From contig CAZIBN010000010.1 of NCBI GenBank assembly GCA_964537395.1, positions 1 to 64,000 of the forward strand: a stretch of 64,000 nt of DNA, read 5' to 3'. This DNA comes from GWA2-66-18 sp964537395 (GTDB lineage Bacteria; Elusimicrobiota; Elusimicrobia; UBA1565; UBA9628). Under the pieces are notes generated by a model that searched no databases, was not told the origin of the DNA, and saw nothing but the letters and a program-made list of their open reading frames with translations. Of this stretch, positions 22,689-30,836 are shown piece after piece. The position numbers and the translations under genes were made by a program. The stretch's first letter is position 1, and the number at the start of each line of letters is the position of its first letter.

Positions 22689-23368
22689 GTTCCCTCGCCG
22701 AGCACGAGCTCGCCCTCGGCCGCAAGATCATCGAGACCTGCCGCGACCTGGAAAAGCGCGGCCTCAACCAGGGCTCCTCGGGGAACGTCAGCGTGCGCCT
22801 GGCGCAGGGCGCCGACGCCGGCTTCCTTATCACGCCCACGGCCATCCCCTACGACGTCATGCAGCCCGAGGACATGGCGCGCATGAAGCTCGACGGATCT
22901 CATAGCGGACGCCGCGAGCCCTCGAGCGAGTGGCGCTTCCATCTCGACATCTACCGCACCCGGCCCGACGTCGGCGCCATCATCCATACCCACAGCGGCT
23001 ACGCGACCACGCTCGCCTGCCTGCGCCGCGACATCCCCGCGTTCCACTACATGATCGCCCTGTTCGGCGGAAGCAACATCCGCTGCTGCGAGTACGCCAC
23101 CTACGGCACGCAGGAACTGTCCAACCTCGTGCTCAAGGCGCTCGAGGGCCGCAACGCCGCGTTAATGGGAAGCCATGGGCTCGTCGTACTCGGCCCGAAC
23201 CTGCCGCGCGCGCTGGCGCTGACCGTGGAGGCTGAAACCTTGGCCATGATGTACTGGCGCGCCGTGCAGATGGGACAGCCGCGCCTGCTCTCCGACCCGC
23301 AGATCGCCGCCGTGCGGGAGAAGTTCGCCACCTACGGCTACGGCGGCGCGACGCCTAATACGGATTAA
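22685..23368 (+). CDS. Class II aldolase (fuculose-phosphate aldolase family)
   Basis: 227 residues. GSSGNVSVRL (about 31-40) binds the phosphate group. SSEWRFHLDIY (about 79-89) carries the Glu. HTHSGYAT (about 99-106) and GSHGLVVLG (about 159-167) supply zinc-binding His residues. This is the araD/fucA-type metal-dependent aldolase fold, cleaving sugar phosphates to dihydroxyacetone phosphate plus an aldehyde, or acting in methylthioribulose-phosphate dehydration. The exact substrate cannot be assigned and no sugar operon surrounds it. Its start overlaps the TPR gene stop by 4 bp. Confidence 0.85.
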   Translation: MSSLAEHELALGRKIIETCRDLEKRGLNQGSSGNVSVRLAQGADAGFLITPTAIPYDVMQPEDMARMKLDGSHSGRREPSSEWRFHLDIYRTRPDVGAIIHTHSGYATTLACLRRDIPAFHYMIALFGGSNIRCCEYATYGTQELSNLVLKALEGRNAALMGSHGLVVLGPNLPRALALTVEAETLAMMYWRAVQMGQPRLLSDPQIAAVREKFATYGYGGATPNTD

Positions 23369-23623
23369 CGGCGTTAACCACAAAGGCACGAAGACACAGA
23401 GAACGGCGGAAGGGTTAACCCGGATTTCGCATTAGGCCGGGATCGCTAAATTAAAAACCCATTGTTCGACCGAATTAATGCCGCCAAGTTCATGATTCTC
23501 GTCCTGGAACGACAATTATGACCTGAACGTCATCATCGCTTTCGCGCTGGATGCATTGATGTCGTTCAGGACATTTCTTTCCGTTTCCTAAGACATTGCA
23601 TTCCTTAGTGGTGAATTTTTCGT
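23369..23623. other. Intergenic stretch, no gene seen
   Basis: 255 bp between the aldolase and a convergent exported-protein gene. It is AT-richer than the surroundings. At about 23378-23402 it contains ACCACAAAGGCACGAAGACA and following bases, a purine-rich motif often seen dispersed in unrelated bacterial genomes. No convincing ORF, promoter or terminator was identified. Confidence 0.6.
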
Positions 23624-25726
23624 TCACGGAATCACGAACATATACAGGAAGTCGGCCCCGACGTCGCCGAGCTTCCGGAAATATTCCTTGTCGAACTTCC
23701 CTTCCGAAGTGAGCTGAGCCACCTTCCCGAGATTGTCCGTGCCGCTGAGAAGCCACGGAGCCCACCACGCCACGGTCGCGCCCGCGTGGACGCCGCGCAC
23801 GGCGGTCAGGGCGGCCTTCGCGCCGAGAGCACCCGAGGCCACCGCCTGAGAGCCCTTCAGCGCCGTCACAGCCTCGCCCGCGCCGAGCGTGACCCACAGG
23901 ACCGGGTTGGCCACGCCCTCGGCCACGTTCTCGAAGACGCCGGTGAGCACGCCCCCGGTCGTCATCGCCGCCGATCGCCAGCCGTCGAGGTCGGCGGCGT
24001 CATGGATCATGCGCTTGCCGTAGGTGCTCGCGCCGTAGTTCTCGCGCAAGGTCGCGACCGACTCCTTGGCGGAGACGGGGGCCGCAAGCGCCTGTCCGCG
24101 AAGTTCCGGGGCCAGAGGGAACAGCGACGCGTCGAGGGTGTGCCGGCGGCTTTCAGCGACCTTCTGATCCAGCTGCTTGCGCGCGCCCGGGCTCAGCCGG
24201 TCCAGGTGGCCCTGATCGTCGATGAGCAGATTGATGAGCGGATTCTTCGCGTAGGAGCCGCCCGCCTCGATGCTGTACATGTCGGAGCCAGCGAGATCGG
24301 CGAGGATGATCTGCGGCGCGCCGACGATGCCCGTATAGAGGCCGGTCGCGACCTTGTCGCAGAACTTGAGGGTCGAGCCGACGACGGGGGTCGTCATGAT
24401 CTTCTCCTCGGCGCGGCCGAACCAGGACAGCCCCTCCTTCACGGTGCCGGTCTTGATCTTCTCCTTGCCCGTCGCGGACCAGCCGCCCTTGTCCCACTTC
24501 TTCGCCGTCAGCCAGGAGGACGCGAGCTCGTTCTTATGCTTCCACGGCCCCCAGCCCTTCTCCTCGGTCTCGTTCGTGCTGCTCCAATCGAGCCGGCCGC
24601 CGTCGGCCGTGTACTCGCGCCAGTAGCCCGGGTTGCTCTGCTGCGGGTTGCCGGCCGCGTCCATCTCGATGGCGCCCATGATGATGAAGGCCATGCGCTG
24701 GGGCTTGCCGTCGCGGACGGTCCCCGCCAGGAACTGCCCGAGGATGACGCGCCGGCTCTTGTCGGCGCGCTCGAAGATGAGGCGGAAATGGTTCTGGCCG
24801 TCGGCGCTCAGGCGCGCGCCGACCGCGTCGGCCGGCCGGTACTCGGAGATGTCTCGCAGAAAATCGCCCAGCTGACGGGCCGAGACGCCGTCCGCGTCGG
24901 GCTTGCGCAGCGCGGCCAGAAGCTCACGGGCGATCTCACGGCTCAGCGCGGTTCGGGCCTCGGCGTCGCTCTGCGCAAGAAGATCGGCCACGCCGGCTTC
25001 GTAGGAGATGACCTTGCCCGCGCCATCGGAGACGCGCGCGATGCGCTTGGACAAGAACACGATCGTGTTCGGGCGCGCCGCGGGAGCCGGCGTCGCCGCG
25101 ACGGCCGCGGCGGCGTAAGGCGCGGGCACGTGGATGTTGAGGTCCGAGCCGAAGCCGGCGGGAAGGGCCGGGCGGGAGGAGCCCGAGGCGGCGGGTGCGG
25201 CGGAGGCGGCGTAAGCCGGCGCGGCGATGGCGCCGCGCGAAGCCGAAGCCTTGGCCCCGTCGAAGAAGCGAGAGGAGTTTTTCGGCGCGGTGGCGGCGCC
25301 GTTCAGCGTCCCGGCGACGGCCGCGGCGGAGGCGCGGGGCTGCGCGCCCTGAACGACGCGGGGAGCGGTTGCGGCGCGACCGAGGGCCCGGTCCAGCAGC
25401 GCCCCGACGCGCTCGAGCTCGGGGCGAACAAGAGAAGGCTCTTCGGCCGCCGGCATGCCGGCTTCGAGGCGGCGCTTGAGCTCCGAGACCCGGCCGGAGA
25501 TGAAGTCGAGGCGGGCCGGTTTGCGGCCTTCAAGGTGAAGCTCAAGCTCGCGGCCATGAGCGCCGAGCTCGGCCAGGGGCGGCACGACGAAGAAGGCGGC
25601 CCGGGGCTGGAACGCGACGGCCGCGATCTGGGCGGCGGCGGACGGCGGGAGCGCCGCCGTCCCGAAGACCACGAACGAAACCAGAAGCCTGATCAGCGAA
25701 GCTTTGGATCGGATGGCCTTGACCAT
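23624..25726 (-). CDS. Large exported Ala/Pro-rich protein, unknown function
   Basis: 700 residues. Signal peptide about 1-33 (basic MVKAIRSKASLIR, hydrophobic LLVSFVVFGTAALPPS, Ala-x-Ala). An Ala/Pro/Ser-rich low-complexity region (about 135-235) precedes a folded part. A distinctive segment RLIFERADKSRRVILG (about 318-333) shares FERADKSR with the exported protein at 32341-34554. The C-terminal 200 residues are Gly/Ala-rich with possible amphipathic or membrane-inserting helices (GGVLTGVFENVAEG onward). No domain is recognised. A GGCC-rich palindromic box lies just upstream (25746-25801). Confidence 0.72.
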   Translation of the reverse strand: MVKAIRSKASLIRLLVSFVVFGTAALPPSAAAQIAAVAFQPRAAFFVVPPLAELGAHGRELELHLEGRKPARLDFISGRVSELKRRLEAGMPAAEEPSLVRPELERVGALLDRALGRAATAPRVVQGAQPRASAAAVAGTLNGAATAPKNSSRFFDGAKASASRGAIAAPAYAASAAPAASGSSRPALPAGFGSDLNIHVPAPYAAAAVAATPAPAARPNTIVFLSKRIARVSDGAGKVISYEAGVADLLAQSDAEARTALSREIARELLAALRKPDADGVSARQLGDFLRDISEYRPADAVGARLSADGQNHFRLIFERADKSRRVILGQFLAGTVRDGKPQRMAFIIMGAIEMDAAGNPQQSNPGYWREYTADGGRLDWSSTNETEEKGWGPWKHKNELASSWLTAKKWDKGGWSATGKEKIKTGTVKEGLSWFGRAEEKIMTTPVVGSTLKFCDKVATGLYTGIVGAPQIILADLAGSDMYSIEAGGSYAKNPLINLLIDDQGHLDRLSPGARKQLDQKVAESRRHTLDASLFPLAPELRGQALAAPVSAKESVATLRENYGASTYGKRMIHDAADLDGWRSAAMTTGGVLTGVFENVAEGVANPVLWVTLGAGEAVTALKGSQAVASGALGAKAALTAVRGVHAGATVAWWAPWLLSGTDNLGKVAQLTSEGKFDKEYFRKLGDVGADFLYMFVIP

Positions 25727-25745
25727 ACTCCAAGAATAGCCCCGG

Positions 25746-25801
25746 TGGGCCCAGCCATCCAGGGACCTAGGGCTTACCTAAATATAGGCCCAAAGGCCTA
25801 G
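25746..25801 (-). promoter_or_regulatory. GGCC-box upstream of an exported-protein gene
   Basis: Read on the minus strand: CTAGGCCTTTGGGCCTA (25785-25801, TAGGCC / GGCCTA inverted around 4 nt), then CCCTAGGTCCC and GGGCCC before the start at 25726. Related boxes precede five other exported-protein genes in the window. GCTATTCT close to the ATG may be the -10. Confidence 0.55.
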
Positions 25802-25811
25802 GCGAAGGCCC

Positions 25812-26189
25812 TCACGCCGACGGCGGCTCGGACAGGATCTTCCGCACCAGGTCCGACAAGGCCAGAGGATTGAAAGGCTTGGGGATGATGCCCGCGGGTT
25901 TCAGCGAGCGATACAGCTGAAGCGCCTCTGAATCCGAGGCCGCGGAGAGGAAGATGACCGGGATGTTCTTCGTCTTCTCGCTCGCGCGGAGCTTCAAGAG
26001 AGCCCCGGGGCCGTCGAGGACCGGCATCATGCCGTCGAGCAGGATAACGTCCGGCGGGTTCGCCTCGGCCAGGGCCACGGCCTCGGCGCCGTCGGACGCG
26101 CACACCACTTCGTGGCCGCCCTTCTTGGCGAGGCTCAACGCCGCGATGGTGCGCATCGTGGCGTCGTCGTCGGCGACCAGTATCTTCAT
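25812..26189 (-). CDS. Single-domain response regulator (CheY-like)
   Basis: 125 residues, a complete receiver domain and nothing else. Acidic pair DDD (residues 7-9), phospho-acceptor Asp in VILLDGMMP (about 52), Thr/Ser position in FLSAAS (about 81) and the conserved Lys in IPKPF (about 103). It would accept phosphate from a histidine kinase not present in the window and act by protein contact. Its ATG overlaps the TGA of the broken receiver gene at 26186 by 4 bp, so the two were once a translationally coupled pair. Confidence 0.9.
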   Translation of the reverse strand: MKILVADDDATMRTIAALSLAKKGGHEVVCASDGAEAVALAEANPPDVILLDGMMPVLDGPGALLKLRASEKTKNIPVIFLSAASDSEALQLYRSLKPAGIIPKPFNPLALSDLVRKILSEPPSA

Positions 26190-26485
26190 CGGCCGGTCGC
26201 GCGGCGACGGAGGATGGCCTTGACGCGCGCGGCCACGAGCGAAGGCTTGAAGGGCTTGGTCACGAAATCGTCGGCCCCCAGATTCAACGCCTGCTCCTGG
26301 CTCTGGTCGTCGGAGCTCGCCGTCAGGATAAGGATGGGCAGGTCCACGATGCCCAGGCCTTGGCGCAGCCCTTTGATGACGCCCATGCCGTCAAGCTTGG
26401 GCATGCCCAGATCGAGAACCAGAACGTCGGGAAAAGGACGAGAAGATGCACGCCGAAGGATACCCGGGGAGGAACCCTGCGTCAA
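26186..26485 (-). pseudogene. Response regulator receiver lacking its N-terminal third
   Basis: 99 residues. From residue 18 on it is a normal receiver half: phospho-acceptor in DVLVLDLGMPKLDG, Thr in LILTAS, Lys in VTKPFKPS, then a short basic end. The first beta-strand, the acidic pair that binds Mg2+, and helices 1-2 (about 45 residues) are missing, replaced by an unrelated arginine-rich lead. Without the acidic pair it should not be phosphorylated normally. The truncation point lies about 12 bp from the desaturase stop codon, pointing to a deletion. It may still be translated and help couple the downstream receiver. Confidence 0.75.
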
Positions 26486-26496
26486 TGCGACTTTAG

Positions 26497-27294
26497 TCAG
26501 GCCTCGAGCGGAACGCCCCAGGGCTGCTCGTCCGCGGGAGTGGCCACATCGACGTCAAGCGGCCGAACGAGCCGGAGCACGCGCACGGCGGCCAGCAGGC
26601 GGATGATCGGATAGCACGGGTCGAACTCGAACCAGCGCACGGCGAAGTTGGCGCGCGTGCATTGCCGGTGGTGGTTGTTCTGAAAAAGCTCGCCCATGGT
26701 GAGGAAGTCGAAGGGGATCGTGTTGCGCGACTGGTCCTTGGTGTCGAAGTTCCGGTAGCCGTAGCGATGGCCGCACCAGTTCACGATCGCGCCGTGGATC
26801 GGCCCCATCAGGTAGTGCGCGGGCAGGAGCAGCCACATCCACCACGACGTCGCGAAGAAATAATAGAAGCCCGCGTAGAACGCGGCCCAGAACGCCATGG
26901 ACAGCGGATGGTCGCCGATCTTCTCCAGGAACAGCCAGCTCGGGTAGCCGCCCTCGAAGCGCTTCTCGACGGCCTCACGGTGATGGCCGATGGCGTTGAA
27001 GCGGCGGAAGGTCGCCAGCATCATCGTGACCACGTTCGTGTAGAACGCCGGGGAATGAGGGTCCTTGGCGGTATCGCTGTAGGCGTGATGCAGCCGGTGC
27101 AGCAACGCGTAGGCGCGCGGGTTGAGGTACGAGAATCCCTGGGAGATGTACGCCGCCAGGTGGAAGAAGCGGTCCCAGCCATGGCTCATGACGAACATCC
27201 GGTGCGAGGCGTACCGGTGCATGAAGAACGTCTGGAAGAAAAGCGAGGAGAACCAGTGCGCGAAGAAGAAGGCGATGATGATCATGATCCTCAT
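26497..27294 (-). CDS. Membrane fatty acid desaturase (acyl-CoA delta-9 type)
   Basis: 265 residues. Histidine boxes: HRYASH (about 26-31), HRLHH (about 66-70) and NNHHR (about 206-210), the di-iron ligands of membrane desaturases. Hydrophobic segments flank them, including a first segment IIIAFFFAHWFSSLFF. It inserts a cis double bond into a saturated acyl chain at the inner membrane. The protein is shorter than many stearoyl-CoA desaturases because it starts close to the first His box. Its relation to the PUFA/ole cluster 26 kb away is unknown. It is divergent from the DUF952 gene across 34 bp. Confidence 0.9.
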   Translation of the reverse strand: MRIMIIIAFFFAHWFSSLFFQTFFMHRYASHRMFVMSHGWDRFFHLAAYISQGFSYLNPRAYALLHRLHHAYSDTAKDPHSPAFYTNVVTMMLATFRRFNAIGHHREAVEKRFEGGYPSWLFLEKIGDHPLSMAFWAAFYAGFYYFFATSWWMWLLLPAHYLMGPIHGAIVNWCGHRYGYRNFDTKDQSRNTIPFDFLTMGELFQNNHHRQCTRANFAVRWFEFDPCYPIIRLLAAVRVLRLVRPLDVDVATPADEQPWGVPLEA

Positions 27295-27328
27295 TTTTTA
27301 TCATGTTTTGTGTTTAAATGGGAAGCTG

Positions 27329-27667
27329 ATGATCTACAAGCTCCTTCGTGACGCAGAGTGGGCCGCGGCGCAAGCCGGATCCCGCTTCACCGGCTCCCCG
27401 GTCGATATTAAGGATGGCTTCATCCACTTCTCGACCGCCGCCCAGGCCGCCGAGACCGCCGCGAAATATTTCGCCGGCGTAAGCGGCCTCGTGCTGGCGG
27501 AGATCGATCCGGCCAGGCTCGAGGCGCCTCTGACATGGGAGCCGTCGCGAGGAGGGGCGTTGTTCCCCCACCTCTACGGCGCTCTGCCGCTGAGCGCCGT
27601 CGTCAGGACCTGGGTCCTTCCCCTTGGGCCCGACGGAAGCCACGTTTTCCCTCCTGGCCTGGGCTGA
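27329..27667 (+). CDS. DUF952 family protein
   Basis: 112 residues. The start is the ATG of MIYKLL. Family hallmarks are visible: Y-K-L at the N-terminus followed by W, the segment DIKDGFIHFSTAAQ (about 27-40) and the C-terminal PHLYGALPLSAV (about 82-93). DUF952 proteins are small cytoplasmic proteins of unknown activity with a glutathione S-transferase C-terminal-like or ADP-ribosyltransferase-like fold suggested. TTTAAAT lies 9 nt before the start. No operon partners are evident. Confidence 0.85.
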   Translation: MIYKLLRDAEWAAAQAGSRFTGSPVDIKDGFIHFSTAAQAAETAAKYFAGVSGLVLAEIDPARLEAPLTWEPSRGGALFPHLYGALPLSAVVRTWVLPLGPDGSHVFPPGLG

Positions 27668-27748
27668 ATCCGGCGTACACTTTCTCTTCACCTCGCCTTT
27701 ACGATAACTTTCGTTGCCGATCTCCAGATGCGGACGTACGCTATCCGC

Positions 27749-28345
27749 ATGGCGACCAAAACCGAAGCCTCGCGAACGGATGTGGAGCTCCAAGCGCTCG
27801 TCGAAGCCTTGACGCTGAGCGGCGGTGCCGCGCCGAGGTGGCTCCGAGCGGAGATGGCCCCCGCTCCGATCGCGCTGCGCAAGCTCGCGGCCGACCCTAA
27901 CGCGTACCATTGGCACATGTCGGCCGCCTTATCGTTCGGAGGCCTGCTCGCGGCCTTCCTGGGTTGCGTCGAGGTGATCGGAGAGGTCCGCTTCTCCCCG
28001 CCGCAGATCGCGGTCCGCGCGGCGGCGGTCGATACGGATGCCCTCGAAGCGATCGCTCTGGTCCAGGACTGGCAGGCGGCCGGAGACGAGAAGCCGGTGC
28101 TGCAGCGCCTCGCCGGCGCGGTCCGAAATCCCGCCTACCCCCGGGCCTGGAGCGCGGAGAAGACGGAGGATGGCTCCTACCTGGTGATCTTCCGAGAACC
28201 GGCAGGCACCCCGGCCTACGCCTTCGAGGTGAGCCTCGAGTCGGACGCGGTCGAGGCGACGCCCGAGGCCGTGGAACGCCTGACGATGCTGCGCCTGCGC
28301 GAGGCGATGGAGTCGCCGGACAGCCTCGTGGCGCACGCGCGCTGA
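27749..28345 (+). CDS. Hypothetical protein
   Basis: 198 residues from MATKTEAS; an in-frame ATG seven codons earlier (27728) is possible. It has no signal peptide. A moderately hydrophobic stretch SAALSFGGLLAAFLGCVEVIG (about 57-77) is interrupted by polar residues and is probably a buried helix. The C-terminal half is alpha/beta with a Glu/Val-rich end (SLESDAVEATPEAVERL). No family is recognised. The preferred frame is supported by codon-position GC bias, and it ends about 55 bp before ppiC. Confidence 0.6.
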   Translation: MATKTEASRTDVELQALVEALTLSGGAAPRWLRAEMAPAPIALRKLAADPNAYHWHMSAALSFGGLLAAFLGCVEVIGEVRFSPPQIAVRAAAVDTDALEAIALVQDWQAAGDEKPVLQRLAGAVRNPAYPRAWSAEKTEDGSYLVIFREPAGTPAYAFEVSLESDAVEATPEAVERLTMLRLREAMESPDSLVAHAR

Positions 28346-28401
28346 TTGCCCAAAGGCGCGAGTTTCGCTACTATCGGGTAGGCCGCAAAACAGGAGACCC
28401 C

Positions 28402-28680
28402 ATGCCCAAAGCCCAAGCCCGCCACATCCTCGTCAAGACGGAATCCGAATGCTCCAAGCTCAAGAAGGACATCGAGGGCGGCGCCAGCTTCGCCGACCTC
28501 GCCAAGAAGCACTCTTCCTGCCCCTCAGGCCGCGAAGGCGGCAACCTCGGAGAGTTCGGCCCCGGCCAGATGGTCCCCGAGTTCGACACGGTGGTCTTCA
28601 GCGCCCCGGTCGGCACGGTGCAGGGCCCGGTGAAGACGCAGTTCGGCTTTCACCTCATCGAAGTGACGAAGCGCGCTTAA
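28402..28680 (+). CDS. ppiC: Parvulin-type peptidyl-prolyl isomerase
   Basis: 92 residues, a single parvulin domain of PpiC length. KAQARHILVKTESE (about 3-16) has the active-site His. FADLAKKHSSCPSG (about 32-45) has the second His and Cys. GGNLGEFGPGQMVPEFD and FGFHLIEV supply the remaining conserved Phe, Met and His positions. It catalyses cis-trans isomerisation of prolyl bonds in the cytoplasm. The start is fixed by CAGGAG 7 nt upstream. The last 4 bp overlap the convergent pterin dehydratase gene. Confidence 0.93.
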   Translation: MPKAQARHILVKTESECSKLKKDIEGGASFADLAKKHSSCPSGREGGNLGEFGPGQMVPEFDTVVFSAPVGTVQGPVKTQFGFHLIEVTKRA

Positions 28681-29042
28681 GAACCTCGGCGGGCTGTTCC
28701 TGCTCTGAGCTTCCTCGGCAAAGCATCGATCTTCGCCGCCAGGATGAAATCATTGAGGGACAGCCCGCCGATGGCGTGCGTCGAGATCTCGATGGCCAGC
28801 TTCCGGTAATCCGTGAGATGCAGGTCGGGATGATGCCCCTCGCTCTCGGCCGTCCGCGCGACGGCGCGGATCAACGAGATCGCCGCGGGGAAATCCTTCA
28901 TCACGAGCTCCCGGCGCAGGGCCCTGCCCTTGATCAGCTTCCAGCCGTGAAGCTTGCCCGCCAGCTTCTTCGCATCCTTAAGAGGCAGACGACCGATCCC
29001 GCCCTCGCAGGGCGCGCACTTCTTCTTCGCGAATCCGTTCAT
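28677..29042 (-). CDS. phhB: Pterin-4a-carbinolamine dehydratase
   Basis: 121 residues. The family signature is EGHHPDLHLTDYRKLAIEI (about 67-85), in which the HH-P-D-L-H histidines form the active site, followed by THAIGGLSLNDFILAAKID. The N-terminal extension has two Cys (CAPC). The enzyme dehydrates 4a-hydroxytetrahydropterin, normally recycling cofactor for aromatic amino-acid hydroxylases; no hydroxylase is in the window. TGCTATCAT (minus strand, 29049-29057) ends 6 nt before the ATG, implying a leaderless message. Confidence 0.9.
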   Translation of the reverse strand: MNGFAKKKCAPCEGGIGRLPLKDAKKLAGKLHGWKLIKGRALRRELVMKDFPAAISLIRAVARTAESEGHHPDLHLTDYRKLAIEISTHAIGGLSLNDFILAAKIDALPRKLRAGTARRGS

Positions 29043-29081
29043 GCCATGATGATAGCATGGCCAATTGTGTTTAATGGTCGC

Positions 29082-29600
29082 ATGAAGATCCTTCTCGCGC
29101 TCGTCCTCTCAGCCGCACCCTGCTTCGCCGCCGACGCTCCCCTCCCCGACGCGACGGCCCCCGAGTTCACCTTGGCCGCGCAGGACGGGAAGCCCGTCAG
29201 CCTCAAGGACTACCGCGGCAAGTGGGTCGTGCTCTATTTTTACCCGAAGGACTTCACCGGAGGCTGCACCCTCGAGGCTCACGGCTTCGAGAAGAACCTC
29301 AAGCGCTTCTCCGCCGCGAAGGCCGTCGTGCTCGGGGTCAGCGTGGACACGGCCGAGTCGCACAAGGACTTCTGTACTAAGGAAGGCCTCAGCTTCAAGC
29401 TGCTCTCCGACACGGCCACCGCGGTCTCCACGGCCTACGGCTCGATGATGAGCGAGCGGCCGCTGTCGGCGCGCAACACCTTCCTGATCGGCCCCGACGG
29501 GAAGGTCGCCAAGACCTGGCTCAAGGTGGACCCGGCCGGGCATGCCGAGGAAGTCCTCGCCGCGCTCACCGGGCTGCGCCGCCGCAAAGCCGCGAAGTAA
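29082..29600 (+). CDS. Exported peroxiredoxin (Bcp/AhpC-TSA family)
   Basis: 172 residues. Signal peptide MKILLALVLSAAPCFAADA precedes a thioredoxin-fold peroxiredoxin. The active site reads YFYPKDFTGGCTLEAHGF, where the usual Pro before the peroxidatic Cys is Gly (GGC instead of PGC). A second Cys in DFCTKEG, about 46 residues further on, could be the resolving Cys. Arg in ARNTFLIGPDGKV matches the conserved catalytic Arg. It would reduce peroxides in the periplasm. Start chosen for the signal peptide; TGTTTAAT ends 6 nt upstream, so the message may be leaderless. Confidence 0.88.
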   Translation: MKILLALVLSAAPCFAADAPLPDATAPEFTLAAQDGKPVSLKDYRGKWVVLYFYPKDFTGGCTLEAHGFEKNLKRFSAAKAVVLGVSVDTAESHKDFCTKEGLSFKLLSDTATAVSTAYGSMMSERPLSARNTFLIGPDGKVAKTWLKVDPAGHAEEVLAALTGLRRRKAAK

Positions 29601-29620
29601 CCCCGCCCCTCCCCCTACCC

Positions 29621-29672
29621 GGCCAATAGGTGGGGCCAAAGGACCCACTAAATACCCGGGTCCAATGGCCTA
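29621..29672 (+). promoter_or_regulatory. GGCC-box upstream of the exported metallopeptidase
   Basis: GGCCAATAGG, GGGGCCAAAGGACCC and CCCGGGTCCAATGGCCTA occur within 52 bp, in inverted relation to each other. The block ends about 60 bp before the ATG at 29733. It shares the TAGGCC, CCAA and GACCCGGG elements with boxes at 25746, 34587, 35923, 43763 and 53281. Confidence 0.55.
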
Positions 29673-29732
29673 TTTCCGCTTGCATCCCAAATTATCGTTA
29701 TGGCAGGATGGAGCCGTTAGGAGGTGTACCGA

Positions 29733-30698
29733 ATGATCCGAAGCATCCTGGTGAGCGTCGTTGTCGTCGCGTTAGCGATCGTACCGCGTATAGTCGTGCT
29801 CGAAGACGGGTTCCTGCCGGAAAACAACATGAAGATCCCCGTGGGCTCGCTCGAAGACAAGGGCATCACGCAAGCGCAGTTTAACGCCGTCATCGACACG
29901 GCCGAGAAGCTGTATGGCCCCGTCATCGCGGCTCGTGGCGGCAAGCTGATGGTCAAGCGCCTGTGGGACAACAACACCGTGAACGCCTCGGCTCAGCGCC
30001 AGGGCGCGAACTACGTCGTCAACATGTACGGCGGTCTGGCCCGGCACGCGACGATCACGCAGGACGGCTTCGCGCTCGTGGTCTGCCACGAGATCGGCCA
30101 TCACATCGGCGGCGCGCCGAAGTACGGCGCCGGCAACGACTGGGCGTCCAACGAGGGCCAGGCGGACTACTTCGCCAACCTCAAATGCCTGCGCCGCATG
30201 TTCACGGCGCCGGGAGCGTCCTCGTTCACCCGCCCCAAGGGTGACGATCCGGGCCCGCGCGCGGCTTGCGAGAGCGCCTTCCAAAGCGAGAGCGATCGGG
30301 CTTTGTGCGTCCGCGGCTCAGAGGCGGGCATGTCGGTGACCTCGCTGTTCCGGGCCCTGCGCAACGAGACCGTGATCCCTCGTTACGATACGCCCGACCC
30401 GGCGGTCGTCGCTCGCACGGCGGACGGACACCCCGCTTCGCAGTGCCGGCTCGACACCTACTACTCGGGATCGGTCTGCTCACGGGGCGTGGACGACGCG
30501 CTCAGCGAGACCGATGCCGCCGCGGGGACGTGCACCGCGGCGTCAGGCCACACGCTGGGCCTTCGCCCGCGCTGCTGGTACAAGCCGGCCGGTGCGCCCA
30601 TCGACGCTCCGGAAGGCATGGCGTTGCAGCCCGCGCATCCGAAGACGCCCGCGCTGGCCGCCTCCCTCAAGAACCCGGAGCTTTGGCTGGGTCTCTGA
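29733..30698 (+). CDS. Exported zinc metallopeptidase-like protein
   Basis: 321 residues. The ATG at 29733 has a perfect AGGAGG 8 nt upstream; an in-frame GTG three codons earlier is embedded in that ribosome site and is rejected. Signal peptide MIRSILVSVVVVALAIV. The zinc motif VVCHEIGHHIGG (HEIGH, about 115-126) is followed by NEGQADYFANLKC (about 138-150), whose E..AD is typical of the third ligand in M48-like and related gluzincins. Cys-rich C-terminal region (at least six Cys) suggests disulfides in the periplasm or outside. The specificity is unknown. Confidence 0.85.
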   Translation: MIRSILVSVVVVALAIVPRIVVLEDGFLPENNMKIPVGSLEDKGITQAQFNAVIDTAEKLYGPVIAARGGKLMVKRLWDNNTVNASAQRQGANYVVNMYGGLARHATITQDGFALVVCHEIGHHIGGAPKYGAGNDWASNEGQADYFANLKCLRRMFTAPGASSFTRPKGDDPGPRAACESAFQSESDRALCVRGSEAGMSVTSLFRALRNETVIPRYDTPDPAVVARTADGHPASQCRLDTYYSGSVCSRGVDDALSETDAAAGTCTAASGHTLGLRPRCWYKPAGAPIDAPEGMALQPAHPKTPALAASLKNPELWLGL

Positions 30699-30705
30699 TT
30701 CGACT

Positions 30706-30760
30706 GGCATCCCGGCGGCTATTCGGCTATCCTAGCCGCCGGGATGCCTTTCTTCTTATA
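30706..30760 (+). terminator. Strong rho-independent terminator
   Basis: A 16-bp perfect stem GGCATCCCGGCGGCTA (30706-30721) / TAGCCGCCGGGATGCC (30733-30748) with an 11-nt loop, followed by TTTCTTCTT. It starts 8 nt after the stop codon of the metallopeptidase gene. Confidence 0.88.
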
Positions 30761-30836
30761 TAGCTGCCTAGCCCTCGCCCTCCTCGCCGCGCCGGCCCGC
30801 GCGGCCACCGTACTTGCCGAGGACCGTGAGGCATGA
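30744..30836 (+). CDS. Possible 30-aa signal-peptide-like leader ORF
   Basis: MPFFLYSCLALALLAAPARA followed by ten mostly polar residues and a stop whose TGA overlaps the ATG of the MFS gene (ATGA). The product is a textbook signal peptide with nothing to export. Its start codon lies inside the 3' arm of the terminator hairpin. It may be a leader peptide coupling translation to the transporter, the ghost of a deleted exported gene, or coincidence. Confidence 0.3.
   Translation: MPFFLYSCLALALLAAPARAATVLAEDREA

Noticed and set aside
23786..25801. 671-codon plus-strand ORF opposite the exported protein
   Set aside because: Arg/Gly/Ala shadow with no ribosome site; the opposite strand has a signal peptide and an upstream box.
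27314..27916. 200-codon minus-strand ORF across DUF952 and its neighbour
   Set aside because: Covers a recognised DUF952 gene and an intergenic region; no support of its own.
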